Source of the DNA: Phlegmacium glaucopus
Lineage: Eukaryota; Basidiomycota; Agaricomycetes; Agaricales; Cortinariaceae
Assembly (NCBI GenBank): GCA_015039465.1
Contig: MU130319.1
Coordinates: 90,870 to 136,180 of the forward strand
DNA length: 45,311 bases
Direction of reading: 5' to 3'
The first letter of the stretch is position 1. Each line of letters starts with the position of its first letter. A program made the translations under genes and the position numbers. Positions 22,072 through 34,050 of the stretch are shown here, piece by piece. Under the pieces are notes generated by a model. It was not told where the DNA came from. It made no database searches and saw nothing but the letters and a program-made list of their open reading frames with translations.

Positions 22072-23197
22072 TGCCTCTGGATCGTAAACAAAGAGTTCGA
22101 AGTGTTCCAACTGAGCTAAATGACTACCTTTTAATTTTGACCACGCCACTGCAAACACCGAGGTTGAATATAGATGTCACTTCCTTTCATAGTAGTCGTT
22201 ACAACGGACGGATGACAGCCTCGGACATTTAAGGACATAGAGGTGGGGTTGCGCTGTCATCTGCCAAAGAGTGAGCCAGGGCCGGAGGAGCAGATAATTC
22301 GCATATAAGTTTACCATGTTATGTACCAGGTAAATCAGAATCGAGAACATCCCTCCGCTTGAAGAATTCAGTATCACAAACCACTCGCTGCAAGACAGTT
22401 CCAAGCACGATAAGTATCACTTGTCTCTGTCATTTAATCTCCGGGAGTTCAAGACCGTGACGTTTCGCAATTATTGTTCCAAGGTTCATAGGCGTAACAA
22501 ATTGCCCGGCCCAAGGTTGAGGTCATCTCTCAGTTCCTGCGGGATCAGAGTTACAAGGAGGTGACAGCTAAGGTGTTTGAGTTTGGTTGAGTAATTCAAA
22601 AATCGAACATAAACAATGTTCGTTGTTCATTTTGTACGTCTTCGTTCATTCATTTGTTCATGTTTATGTGAGTGCCAAACAACAACCAATAAAATGTCAC
22701 TATCTTACCTTAGATGGAAGATTTGGGGTCCAAGGTTGACTGCGTAGAGCTCGTCGGTGGTGACTGTTAAAGAGATGTTAATATTCGTCGTCGGACGAGT
22801 TGAAGTCCATTCGCTGCATTCACAAATCGGTTTGGTGGATAAAAACAAGATCTTTCTTTTCTTACTATGTAATATTACATCAACCGTGTGTCAGTAGCAT
22901 GAGCCAAAAAATATTCGTTTGAACACTAGGAGAATTGAAAACGTTAAGTTCAAAAAAAGACCATGCATAAAATGATGTGAACTTTTTTGGTAGTGGTATT
23001 TATTGAATTTCTGTGTTTGATTTATTAAGTAACAGCACAAAGCAGATCAGATGCATATGTTATTAAGAAAGGTCAGAATAAGTCACAGATGGTTCACGTA
23101 TAGGACAACAGGGGAGCGAGCTAAAAAAAGAGGATCATAGTGGAAGTTAAATTTTATCTGAATCACGCACAAGGTGTATGCGCCAATACCATTGTCT
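22072..23197. other. PKS upstream region
   Basis: About 1.1 kb upstream of the PKS start with no convincing gene. It is AT-rich, with runs such as repeated GTTCATT around 22620-22665. The PKS promoter should lie near 22072-22500. Confidence 0.45.
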
Positions 23198-23937
23198 CTA
23201 CCACGAAGCGAACTGAAATACCGTAGGACCGTGCAATACGACTTCCATTTCTTGGAGATATTTCGGAGCAGGGAGATCATTCTTCTCCAACTCCTCCCGG
23301 TCGTTACTGAATGCATTTTTGCCGAACGATATGACAATATAAGATCTCCCACCCAGACGCCCTTTGAATAGCCAATGATTCTCGCGATCCACGTAATTCA
23401 AGATTTTCTGAACACCAACGTCGATCCTTCCATCTGAGAGATCTACTTCCATGAGTTCCGAGATCTTGTGCTCATCAACGCCGTAGCCCTTCACATACAG
23501 TGGCTTGTCTTGAACCTGAAACTCTAATGTGAGTCCTAATGCAAGACGGCTGTGACACAACTAACCATTCGATAAGAAGGTAGCGAATTCAACCTAAACG
23601 GAATTTGAGGATTGGACGATTAAGAGCGTCTGTTGGACCGGTGACCGTCTGTACATGAAGGAGAAATCCTGCAATGGTAAATGCCGTACCGTGCGGCTCC
23701 CACGCTACAGTGCGTTGCATATTGTTTTGCACAACGAAATTTCCACCACTTTGTCACTTCAAACTTTATTTCAGAAGCGAACAACGGAATTGAGGACGGA
23801 TCTTGGTGTGCCAGTCCTATTGTCAGTGGCAAGGTTTGCTCATCGGGGGTTCTGGTGCTGTACACGAGACGCGGATAAGATCCAGAATGGTGGCCTAGCC
23901 ACGGAACGAGGCTCTGGAGCCATGAAGGGTCAGTCAA
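23198..23937 (-). CDS. Hypothetical protein, exon structure uncertain
   Basis: The better-supported part is 23198-23540, encoding G-L-T-L-E-F-Q-V-Q-D-K-P, then D-V-G-V-Q-K-I-L-N-Y-V-D and ending F-Q-F-A-S-W. An upstream segment near 23595-23700 continues this frame (W-E-P-H-G-T-A-F) through an intron ending ..CATTAG. A further open stretch at about 23750-23937 may be another exon, but I could not find a splice that keeps frame, nor a clear ATG. I recognise no family. It lies upstream of the PKS on the same strand. The model may be partial or degenerate. Confidence 0.35.
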
Positions 23938-24955
23938 GACTCAGAAAAAAACCGACCCAGGGTTTTGAGTTGCCGTGGGAGAGCACTGTAATTTCTTCAA
24001 CAAATTTTGACCTCCCCTAAACTCCACAACATAAAATTGCAATTTCATAGTTTCCAGATTGTTTTGAATGCTGAAATTTGACATTTGAACAAGGAAAGTA
24101 CCTTTTATGAATATGGGCTCTTGAGAAAGAAAAAATAAATAAATTGGTGAGAAAACAAGGTATAAAGCATAAAGGCTCAATTCTAAGGGGAAAGGACATT
24201 ATTTTGATCAGAAAAGATTGAAGGGCTTCTAATATCCATGTTTTCATTCATTGCACAAAATATGAGGGAAAATGTGGTGCAAGCAGCATAGAATTGAGGA
24301 AAGCTGAAAATTAGCTTAAGGCTTAGGCAGGTCAGAAATTGTCAAATATTTTTAAGGATGCTTGGCCAAAAGACTGTGGGAGCCATGCAGTATGGGTATT
24401 TAAAGTCAACTGGACAAGCCTATATATTGAAGTTTTTAGATAGTCATGACCCTAAGTGTCTGTGAGGAGACAGATGGTTGTTGTGAATTTATGAATACAA
24501 TTGAACCCAAGCACATGATGCTTCAATTTAGAAAGAATGGAACCAGGACTGGAACCAGAACTGGAACTGATAGAACTGTTCCTGTTGGTTTAGTCTGGTT
24601 CTAGGACTGGTTTGAACTGTGGAACTAATAAAAAATCTTCTAAACCTTGTAAAAGCAAGGTAATTCTTTTTTTCTTATTGATGATACATATACATTACTT
24701 AGACATTATTATATTAATATTACTGGTATTAAAATGAATTGAGGTCATTGTCACCCAGCATCATTGTACATCAGTAACTTTGCATCTGAGTTTCCAGAGG
24801 TTGCACAACATAAAAAACACGAGAAAACACACAGAAACTATGGAAACTCAGACATCAGGAAAATTATGTCCCTTTTCCAGGAAACACGCCTGTTGGGTGG
24901 GGTGTGGGAACCTGGGAAACTTGTAGAAACTCGAATTTAACAATTTACATACATA
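23938..24955. other. AT-rich, repeat-bearing intergenic DNA
   Basis: No gene is seen. It contains a cluster of short GGAACC/ACTGGAAC motifs in both orientations around 24538-24622, which looks like the remnant of a small foldback element. Around 24770-24945 are GGAAAC-type repeats that recur inverted at about 25260-25390, on the far side of the palindrome. Confidence 0.4.
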
Positions 24956-25213
24956 ACTACTCTAGTAAGACTACATATGATGAGCAGATGCTCATGGGAA
25001 TTGGGCAAAAAATGGTGGCCTTTATATAAGTAAATGGGCTCAGGGTTAGTTCACTAGAATATTCTATCAATTGCTTGACATTGACAACTGGAATTGATGG
25101 AATATTCTGGTGATTTCTAGTGAGCTAACCCTGAGGCCAGTTACTTATATAAAGCCACCACTGCACAGTTAATTCCCCACTAGCATCAGCTAGTCGTAGT
25201 CTTACTAGTAGTA
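24956..25213. repeat. Long imperfect palindrome, MITE-like foldback element
   Basis: The two halves are inverted repeats of each other over about 120 bp each with a short centre near 25070-25090. Examples are AGTAAGACTAC (from 24964) with GTAGTCTTACT (25196-25206), CTCAGGGTTAG with CTAACCCTGAG, and AGAATATTCTATCAATTG with CAATT..GAATATTCT. No coding potential is present. The structure fits a foldback MITE; I could not define a target-site duplication. Confidence 0.7.
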
Positions 25214-25500
25214 TTATTTTGGTAGACCAAATTTCATGGTGACTTTTTTTATTTTGCTTCCCAACATGTAGCCAGGTTTTTCAGAATACCCACCTGGGTT
25301 TCTATGTTTCCATGTTTCCAAGCTTCCAGAAACCTGGAATCATGTAGAAACAAATGAAAACCAGTGAAAACACAGAATTTGAAATAGAATTTTATTGATG
25401 TAGTGTATTAAACCTCCCTCCCAAAAAACAAAAAAAAAAGTAAAAAAAGTAAAATCATTGTAGCTATTACAGTGAAATAAAGAATTTTACCATGATCCCT

Positions 25501-25577
25501 GTTGTTGTCATTGCAGTTGTTGTTGTCATTGCAGTTGTTGTCATTGTCATTGCAGTTGTCAATGTTGTCATTGCAGT
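25501..25577. repeat. Interrupted microsatellite, TTG/TCA-TTG-CAG units
   Basis: Repeated GTTGT and TGTCATTGCAGT units lie just left of the hAT-like element. A degenerate related tract (GTCATCAACATTGTTATTGTAG) follows its right end near 27447, so the element may have inserted into this repeat. Confidence 0.7.
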
Positions 25578-25581
25578 TATT

Positions 25582-27429
25582 TAGGGCTGCGCACCACCCA
25601 TATTACAGGTATGGCTGTTGTTTTATGGGCCTGTAAGGGGATGGATAAGACCCATAACCAAGTTGAATCCAAAGGTACTTTATCTTCGATAAAGACCTTA
25701 CACCTATATACTACAAGCGTGGGAGCTAATACAACTATATACAGCTAGTACATAATAGAAGGCAGGGTGTGTAAACAAGTACATGAATATCATTGACATC
25801 AGAGTGTGATGTCATCTGACGAAGGGAAACTACAACTATGACTAAAGGGGTAAGATCTACATACTAGGTGAACCATTCAATAGAGGATGAAGGATACAAT
25901 GGTAGCAGTGACAATATGAATGTAGAGAGTATTGTTTGTGGTGTAACTAAGCTATCCATAGAGGTGGACACATCAAGTGTCCCCTTATAGGGCCATAATG
26001 GCTGCCAAGTCTTGATGGCCATCCTATATTCTCCTCATCCCAAATCCTCAATGGTATGGTATGGGTCAAAAATAGCTGTATACAGGTGTTTTCCTGTTCA
26101 TCCAATTTGCCAGGATTTGCCTCAAATGATGTGTCTGAGTCAAATCATCATAAAATCTATTATTGTTGGGTAGTTTTTGAATGTTTTGAAAAATCATCTC
26201 AGACTTATACTTCCCAGTCAGTTTGACCCTCTGGGTTTGTGTTGAAGGTACATATGTTTCTATTCTATCTATCTATGTAAAAATTGATTAGATAATAGAT
26301 ACACAGAGAGCTTTGCCAGTGTCATGAGTTGCAGAAGGTGGTGTTTGGAAATAAATCTGTCACACCAGTCATGTCCTCAGACCAGCCAATTTCAAACTCT
26401 GCTCACCTCATTTAAATTCTCTGTCGATCAGGCTAGAGCTAATGTGTAGCCATAAAATTTTGTACAGGGCTTGTTTTCTATATAGGAATAGTGCTTGAAA
26501 GTCCGGTTAGGTCCGGTTATTGGGTGCCCAGGGGCTCTAACCATGACCGAGGCTGGTTAGCCTTTGTCCCAGAACCAAAAATAATCTAACTGGACCACAA
26601 CTAACCAGTTATAGTCAGTTATTTGCAGTTACTAACCAGTTAGGACCGAAAAACTGAAATTTGGTGAAACATAGGCAAATAAGTCCATATATGTCTCAAT
26701 AAATATTATTCCCACTTATTTTAGCTTTAAGACGAGCCCAAGAACGCTTAATGTGGTGAAGAATTGACATATTTATGAAAATAATCTTAAAAATCTACTA
26801 TTTTGACTAATATTTAGAGATTTGACAATAACTCAGTCAAATTTTGAGCATTTTTGATGTTCTTAGGCACATTTTTAAGGGGTAAAATAGGGGCAGTTAT
26901 AACTGGTTATTACTGGTTATTTAACAGTTATTTAACTGCAAAATAACCAGTTATTGTATTTTCAAAATTGACTAACCCTAACTGCAGTTAGGTTAGCTCT
27001 GCAGTTAGGTCACAGTTAGGTCACAGTTATTTTCCAGTTAACTAACCTAACTTCATTCCAAGCACTATATATGAATGATAAATATTAAAATTTTCCAGAA
27101 ATTGTAATCCATAGAAGTATTTTCGACCTAAGGAAATTTACAACCATACTGATAAATGTTCTAAGTACCTATTCTGAGAATTCTGAGGTTACAAGTCCAA
27201 GGGAACAAGGCTCAATACTGAGTTTTCCAACACCAGCAACCATCAATAAAAATTTCCCAGACACAGCCATATGATGGCTGTCAACAGTGCTTCACTCATG
27301 GGTTGAATGGTATATACCCATAAATATGCCAGCCTGTTTTTGGGGAGGAAAAGGCTCCAACGGGATGTGTAATTACCTGTCGAACCCGCCTGTAAATCTG
27401 TAAGTTTATGGTGATGGCATGCAGCCCTA
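25582..27429. mobile_element. Non-autonomous hAT-like DNA element with 8-bp target-site duplication
   Basis: The left end begins TAGGGCTGC (25582) and the right end finishes GCAGCCCTA (27421-27429), a perfect short terminal inverted repeat with weaker similarity further in. The flanks are the same 8 bp, CAGTTATT, at 25574-25581 and 27430-27437. An 8-bp duplication with TAGGG ends is the hAT signature. No transposase frame is present in the 1848 bp. A second element (26489-27067) is nested inside. Confidence 0.8.
26489..27067. mobile_element. Nested hAT-like MITE rich in GTTAG/CTAAC motifs
   Basis: The ends are TAGTGCTTG (26489) and CAAGCACTA (to 27067). The flanks TATAGGAA (26481-26488) and TATATGAA (27068-27075) match at 7 of 8 positions, fitting an aged 8-bp duplication. 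Inside, GGTTAGG, ACCAGTTA and TAACTGG words repeat in both orientations toward the ends. It is 579 bp with no coding potential and lies within the larger hAT-like element. Confidence 0.75.
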
Positions 27430-27437
27430 CAGTTATT

Positions 27438-28195
27438 GGCACAGTCATCAACATTGTTATTGTAGTTGTCAAGCTCAGCCTATCTATAGTTTGAGGGAGA
27501 GTGTTAGAATTGATATGAGAGATTTCCTCAGATAACGTGCCATGGAAACTATTGTGGCTTGCGGTAACGGTAGTAAACAAACACATATGCTAATGTAAAC
27601 AAGTAGAAACTTGTACCTTCACCGTGACGCTTGTGCTGAGCACTCATATCCGTCTTGTTTGATAAAATACTTAAATACTGGAATCACGAGGTCTAATACC
27701 CAAGACTGAATTTATTATTCCAAGTTCATTAAATTCCGCAGTTGGTAAAAATGTGACTGAGTAATGTAAGAGTGGTAAATACTAAGCCTGGCAGCGCTGT
27801 GACACCGAAGGACGATGTCACAGAGCAACATCTTCCGTCACGCTTTGAGCTGTCTTCCTCGCCTGGCGCCAGTCTCACCAGCGACAGCGAGTATGAATCT
27901 ATTGCTATTACTTTACCAATTGGCTGGATCGACCTCTATTGTGACGTGTTGAGAGGTGTGGAATCAGCATCGGTAAACCATTTGCTTTACACTCGGAGAC
28001 CGGAGTGGAGGTGGACAAGACAGACGGACCTATCTATATTCCGGTGCTAAAGAGCTAATTCCCGCAGCCCATCTTGTCTCAGATTATTCTCATCAGGTCG
28101 GTTATTTCTTATCCTCGTTTCTGTATTTTCTGACACGAAAGTCAACCAGAGTTCGCTAGTAGACGTAAGGGATACACTTTTGACTTGACACCGCC
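27438..28195. other. Intergenic, upstream of the extradiol dioxygenase
   Basis: About 750 bp with no supported gene. A short plus-strand frame at 27772-28050 has no recognisable feature. The dioxygenase promoter should lie near its right end; the start codon context is GCCATGG. Confidence 0.4.
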
Positions 28196-29497
28196 ATGGC
28201 TAGCAATAACTCAACCAAACCTCTCGCTACATTCTTCGTCTCTCATGGATCACCTCGCACATTGGTAGATGAAACCTCTACTACCGAGTTCTATAAGAAG
28301 ATCGGCGCATACGCGAGGAAGGAGAAGATTCAAGGTATCGTCTGGATGGGTAAGTGTTGCTCGATTTTTTTTACTATTATAAACCAAATCATTCATGGTC
28401 GTCTTTTTATTGTGCCAGCTGCACATTGGGAAACACCTTTTGACACCATTGAGCGTGAGTGTATGTTTGAAGACGTGAAGAGTCCTGTTTACAGAAGCAA
28501 ATACACATATACCTAGTGTCCTCAAACCCGAATCCCGGCAAGGATTTCGTCGCGTTTGTTCCAGACGAGATCTTGGGTATGTATTTCCATTTGACTGCGC
28601 CTTTCATCTTAATCATATTTTTACAGACTGGTACAAGTCATACAAGATTAACTCGAGTCCTGCTCTTGCTTCTCGGTGCCGTGATATGCTTAAGGATAGC
28701 GGTGTCAACGCTTCACTCAACCCGACGGTGCGTTAACTTTGTGTATGGGTACTGTGAAACAATATTAAACACCTTAATCTTTTTTAATTAGGCTATCTGG
28801 CACCAAGACGTTATGATTCCTCTCCGATGGATGTACCCAGACGCAGCAACCTGTCCACCCATGACCGTCATGTCAGTCAACGGCCGCTTCGACCCACACT
28901 TTCACCTCAAAATCGGCCAAACCCTCCGTTCTCTTCGCAAGGAGAGGATCCTCCTCATGGGTACTGGCGGTGGAATCCACAACCTCTACACCCTCTCTTG
29001 GCACCACATCATTTTCTACCAGGATACGACTGCTCGAACCAAGCCCATCGAGAAATTCGCAGCAGAGTTCGCGATGAGCATGAAGGAGAGCTGTGTGAGG
29101 AATTCAGGTCCTAGGCTTGGTAACGCACTTTGCAGGCTCCTGAAGCACCCACACTTCTTGAAATGCAACCCGTGAGTAATTCTTTTCTGATGAATAATAT
29201 AAGATATTAAATTATTTACCGTGGTCTTACAGAACTCCGGAGCACTTCTTGCCCATGGTATACGCCGCCGGTGGATGCACTTCCTATGAAGATGAAGATA
29301 GCGTTAACGCATTCGGCGGTGAGAACTGGGAAATGAACACGCAGCTTAACAGCAACTTTGTGTTCGGCCTTCCCAAGGACGATACCCTGTTCCTCGGCGC
29401 AGAATCCAGCAACGACGTTATCATCAGCGACTCGCACTCGGTAGGAAGTTGTATATCAAACTTCTCTGGAGAAACAGCAGTTGAAGCCGCTGCTTAA
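28196..29497 (+). CDS. LigB-type extradiol dioxygenase (4,5-DOPA dioxygenase family)
   Basis: Six exons (28196-28349, 28419-28454, 28517-28576, 28627-28727, 28792-29171, 29233-29497) give 331 aa. Recognisable motifs: F-V-S-H-G-S-P near residue 18 (first metal His), A-H-W-E-T (second), S-N-P-N-P, D-W-Y near the centre, A-I-W-H-Q-D-V, R-F-D-P-H-F-H, G-T-G-G-G-I-H-N-L, and P-E-H-F-L-P-M-V-Y-A-A-G near the C-terminus. This matches the non-haem Fe(II)/Zn ring-cleaving family that includes plant and fungal DOPA dioxygenases. It should open a catecholic ring with O2. In this cluster a catechol derived from the PKS product is a possible substrate, by inference. It is longer than bacterial members (about 260-270 aa), with an insertion after S-C-V-R and an extended tail ending in E-A-A-A. 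Confidence 0.88.
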
Positions 29498-29715
29498 TTA
29501 AATTCCTTGAATGTTTTTTTTGGGAATCCGAATATGCACATGTATGGATACGTTGATATGAATCCTTCCAATGTAACATCGGTTATGAATGACATAAAAG
29601 AAGCGACGACGATCGAGTCACACTCACAGGCTCCTTGTAATGAATTTAATCTATCAAGGCGTGGCGTGTAGTTTCCCAAGCCAAAAAAAAAAAAAGATCG
29701 AAGGTTTGCCGGAAA

Positions 29716-30980
29716 CTGCCCTGTACCGTTGGCGGCTGGGCTCAGGTCTATGTTTGGTTCCAGAATGGAAGGTTCTCAACGTGATGGGGTCCTCATTCTG
29801 TGACCTTGTAATTGCCTAGATTTCGAGTTGTCGATGTGTGACATTTGACTCAGTGCGACTAGTACAGTTGTTTTTTATTCGTTAGGAGGATGCTTCTTAA
29901 TGTTTGATGGCCGTCATTATTCCTATAATTTTGTGAGGGCTTCGGCATGGAGAGGATCCCGTGCAGATGCTACACCGTATTTCAGGCCATTATGAATGAA
30001 TATATTATTAGTTCTAAGGAGGTATACATACAGACAGTGGCATGTTGATTTCTACCTTGGAGGTTGCGGTTATGAGATGACATTCATGAGGTTTATGAGG
30101 ACAGGCAGGCCCGGGACCAGCACAGTTCAACTGTTGAAACCATCGAGTGAAGCAAGTATTTATACCATACCATCATACAAGTGCAATTGTTGCTGTCTGC
30201 ATCGACTTATAGTTCATGTGGACTCGGAGTCGCATTATAAGCTGCAGAACCGCATACCAAATCCTTGAAGTTACGTGTAAATATGACTTTCAGGACTATA
30301 AAAATCAGGGTACTTTTTTCATTTGGTGCTCGAAACTTCTCCATTCTGTCCTTTGTTATTATGGTTCTTGACCCAACCAAATCCCATTCACTGGTACTTG
30401 AATTTTATATGAGGACTTGTTGAAAAGAGGTATCAAAATAAACGATGGTTAAAACATACCACAAGGTTAATTTGATGACAAAAATAGTTATGACAAAAAA
30501 AATAAACAACGGAGTCTTTGAGAGATATTCTTCACATCCGTAAATCAGACGTTACACCACACACCATTGGGATCTGTACTTGAAAAAATAATTCGTTAGA
30601 TTATAAAGATATTTTGAATCCTTCTATCAAGTTAAAGCTTTTGGCTGTAAAGAACGTCTGTCTCGAGGCTCGCCGTGCTCTCTCCAGAAATGCCAATGAC
30701 TGTATTCTACAGAGAAACAAGAAATATAAGTAACAGTTACTGCGCAGCATGAACTAATAAATAAAAGACGTACTCGTAGGTTAAGCTGGAAGATATTCTG
30801 GTCAGTTGCTGAACGCTGACGGCCTGACACTACTGAACATTAATGTGGCCTTGTCACACTGCCGTTCACTGCCGTGGGGATTAGAGGAAGCGGTGCCAGG
30901 ATCCCCCTAACACCCCTCAGAATTTGACTTCTCTTACCAAACATAGACCTGAGCCCAGCCGCCAACGGTAGCCCTGGCAG
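29716..30980. mobile_element. Element with about 40-bp terminal inverted repeats
   Basis: Left end 29716-29756 and right end 30936-30980 are inverted copies. The shared core includes ACCGTTGGCGGCTGGGCTC and AGGTCTATGTTTGG. The 1265-bp body has no transposase-like frame. No target-site duplication was found. It was probably a non-autonomous DNA transposon. Confidence 0.65.
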
Positions 30981-31060
30981 TTCAGCCTAGTCTCTCCGTA
31001 GACAGCTTCGATATATGTGATGTGACATGAGTTATGGATCACGATATATGAAGTCTGTTG

Positions 31061-31505
31061 TTTACCACGCCCCCAACCCGTGCTAGAAAATGTTTGTGTA
31101 ATCTTCGGACTTCGAAATCATCTTCATCTCCTCTGAACGCGATAATTGAAGGGTTTTTTTCAGCCGTTTTAGAGAGAAAGTATTTCTATTGGATCCTTAA
31201 ATGTATTAGATATATAGTTAGGAGTATCTGATGCGATGTGGATGCTTTCGCGAAATTTAGGTGCATGTCAAGTTGAGCTCCAAATCACGTGCACCACTTT
31301 TGGTCTCATTTCCTACCGACGAGGAAGCCACATAAACACCCATCCTCTGAGCCCCAAATTTTTATGATGCCTAAGTTAAATAAAACAACTTGCACCCTAA
31401 AAAGTAGCAAAAGACCTCTGTCGTCGTGTGAGCTCGACGCGACGATAATTCAAAGTCCGAAGATTACATAATGATTTTCTAGCACGGGTTTGGGGGCGCG
31501 GTAAA
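31061..31505. mobile_element. MITE with about 55-bp terminal inverted repeats
   Basis: Left TIR 31061-31115 begins TTTACCACGCCCCCAA. Right TIR 31449-31505 is its inverted copy with a few differences (it ends TTGGGGGCGCGGTAAA). The core words CCGTGCTAGAAAAT and GTAATCTTCGGACTT are conserved in both. It is 445 bp, noncoding, and only 80 bp from the preceding TIR element. Confidence 0.72.
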
Positions 31506-31904
31506 AACAGGACTAAGTTCAGCCCCCCCCCCTACGTAAGTTGTCAGCCCTAAAAGTCAGATCGGAAACGGGGTCCCCCTACTACTCTCCCTGAAACAGA
31601 GAAGCAGGGGTTTTTACCCAAACAACGCGAAATTTTTTAGCACATATTATTATTATCAAATCTCACAGCTTTGCAAAACCAACCGGAAAACAGCTAACCG
31701 TCAGATTACTGACATTAAAAATTGGCCATTTTTAGGATATACATACATACAAAGAAAAATTACCTATCTACACTACTTCCATCGTCCTTATTACAAGTAC
31801 TATAACGATTATAGCCCTAATCATAAGTAGAAAATGAGTGATCGTTAGGGTAGGGGGGTGGGGGGTCGTGAACTTCATTGCACGATCATAAAATATAGAT
31901 GTCT
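31506..31904. other. Intergenic with homopolymer runs
   Basis: No gene is seen in this stretch downstream of the transporter stop. It contains a long C-run near 31525-31534 and a G-rich run near 31850-31866. Confidence 0.5.
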
Positions 31905-33785
31905 TTAAACGACAGCACGTAAACGAGAATCACACTTGAAACGAGCAGCAACTAGGAAAACAGAGCCGGCGAGACCTAGGACGCCCTATAATGAGAAAGT
32001 GTCAACGGGTAGTACAAAGGATGGGAAATCAAAGACTTACGGTATATAGAATAAGATGCCTGAAGTTGGCAATTGTTGGGTCACGGATAAAGACACCGCC
32101 TATTGGTGTACCCGCAAGTGCACCTGTCGAAAGAGTAGCAAAGAGCAAGCCAATCCTGCCACCCACTCGATCTACTGGAGAAATTTGTGCCACACATGCC
32201 TAGAAAAGAAGGGAGTTGTGTGAGTACTATAATACGATGAGATGAGAAAAGGAAGATCAAAGTACCGGTAAAAGGGAGAAGAACGGGCCAGAAGCAAAAC
32301 CGTACAAAGCTGCAAAGACGACAATATTCGTCTCTGCCGTCGATGTATACCACAGGGTGAGCGTGAGGATGGAGCTGATAGTCGTGGAAGCCGCAATCGT
32401 GTTGAACCGCCCAAGTCGGTCTGCAAGGTAACCTGGAAGCACACGCCCGAATATGCTCGTCGCGCACATGATCGCAAGCAGGTAGGGTGTGAGCCCATTA
32501 GCACCATGGGCGGCAGAACCGTATGCGCCGACTTGGAAGAATGGATTGAAGACGCTGACGATATTGAGCCATGCGCCGATCACGAAAATGGTGAATCGTG
32601 GGTCCAAGAAGGCGCCGAAGTCGATGAGACGCGTAAGAGGTGGCAGGGGTTTCCGAGGCCGACGAGCACGGATGGTGACTGTAGCAACAACATATGATGC
32701 CAGGACGATGAGAGCAAGAGCACGAATTGTCCAACCTAAAAATAGCTTAGTCCAGGGTAAGGAGAGAATGTTGAGTCGGGTAACCTACCGAATCCAATAC
32801 GCGGAATGAGCTTGTGGAGCATAATAGGCATCACAATACCACCAAGACTTGCACTGCCGAGGACGATACCTAGGGCAGCTGCCGTATTCTTTGTGAACCA
32901 ATGTGGAATGATTGCCATTGACGGCATATACCTGGCCCCACAAGTTTCAATTCAAAGGTTGTCAGGGTTTAAAAATAATGTAAACTCACCCAAATACGGC
33001 ACCGGCGCTAAACAGAATGCTCTGACACAGGAATTCCTGGTAAATCTTATGGGGCTGTACGATAGAGAGCATGCATAGGGAAAAGACGGTAACGATCCCG
33101 CTCAGAGGAATCATGTAACGAGGGCCATAGGCGTCGAAGAGTGGGCCGGTTACGGCAGCAACTGATTAACGTTTCAACTGGTGAGTCACCTCGGAAACGG
33201 AATAGCACCGGAAACACTGACATGCGTATAGAACAAAAACACCGATGGACCCGACCATACTCACGAGAGTGGGAGAATAATTAGAGAGGTAGTTGGCACG
33301 ATAGAAATCGTTGAAAGCGCCATAGGCATTTACGATTCTGCACACAGCATTAAAACAAGATCCGAGTTAAAGAATGGAAGAAATGCAACGCACCCGAAAG
33401 TACTGAAAGCGACGAGAGAGCAACCGAGGACGGTGAGCCAAGCTTGTAGTCCACCATCCGGAGGAGGGCCAGGATCGATTGACGAAGTTTCTGAAGTAAC
33501 AGTTTCGCCGTATTTCTCATATTCAGGCTTGAAAATGGGCAAGGCTGGTACAGAGTCGAATTCTGTCGGGGCTAGCGTCTCCGCAAAAGTTGCTTGAGAG
33601 GGCATTGGCTTCAACGAGCGATTTTGTGGGACCATTGTGGCTAGAGAGCTTGCATGAGATGGCTGAGTTGCCAATATACGAGTAGGAAGGGGCAGCATTG
33701 TACTGCTGTTGCTACCGTCCTCGGCATTGGCAGCGTCCATTGCGTATGAGAAAGTGTTGTGTGCGACCCTGTCTTCCGTGGACAT
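31905..33785 (-). CDS. MFS transporter, monocarboxylate-porter-like
   Basis: Seven exons (33394-33785, 33222-33337, 32990-33161, 32789-32931, 32266-32735, 32041-32199, 31905-31985) give 510 aa. A hydrophilic N-terminal tail of about 105 residues precedes P-P-P-D-G-G-L-Q-A-W, the start signature of fungal monocarboxylate-type MFS proteins. Then come about twelve hydrophobic segments, including the Y-L-A-D-R-L-G-R-F-N loop between helices. It should sit in a membrane and move a small organic acid or metabolite. The start at 33785 (M-S-T-E-D-R) was preferred over upstream in-frame codons because it gives the usual tail and a 265-bp gap to the divergent P450. In a PKS neighbourhood it could export the product; that is inference. 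Confidence 0.9.
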
Positions 33786-34050
33786 TTGTGTATTAGAATG
33801 GGTGGTTGAAAAAAATAATAATGAAAAAAGGATTGTGATTTGCGCGGAATATAAAGTGGCGAAAATCGGTGCTGCTGTGTCATCAAACATCAGCGTTTCA
33901 TCAGTCAGGGATCGACGTCGTACTTCTTCTGTTGCCATCAACTCGGCCTCTCAATGACGTGGCTGTTCTCAGTAATGTAACCCGGCGACGGAGAATGGAG
34001 CGGGTACGCCGGTACCGCGGTACGGAAGATTGGGTGGACACTACCATATA
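33786..34050. promoter_or_regulatory. Shared promoter region, MFS transporter / P450
   Basis: Only 265 bp separate two divergent start codons, so the promoters must overlap or abut. It contains the GC-rich near-palindrome GGTACCGCGGTACG at about 34010-34023, which could bind a regulator. That is speculative. Confidence 0.5.

Noticed and set aside
25620..26000. Possible solo LTR (GGACCCATAACC-like words near 25650)
   Set aside because: I could not find paired TG..CA ends or a target duplication, and the stretch lies inside the hAT-like element.
27772..28050. Plus-strand 92-codon frame upstream of the dioxygenase
   Set aside because: It has no recognisable motif, no splice connection to the dioxygenase frame, and is within the size expected by chance.
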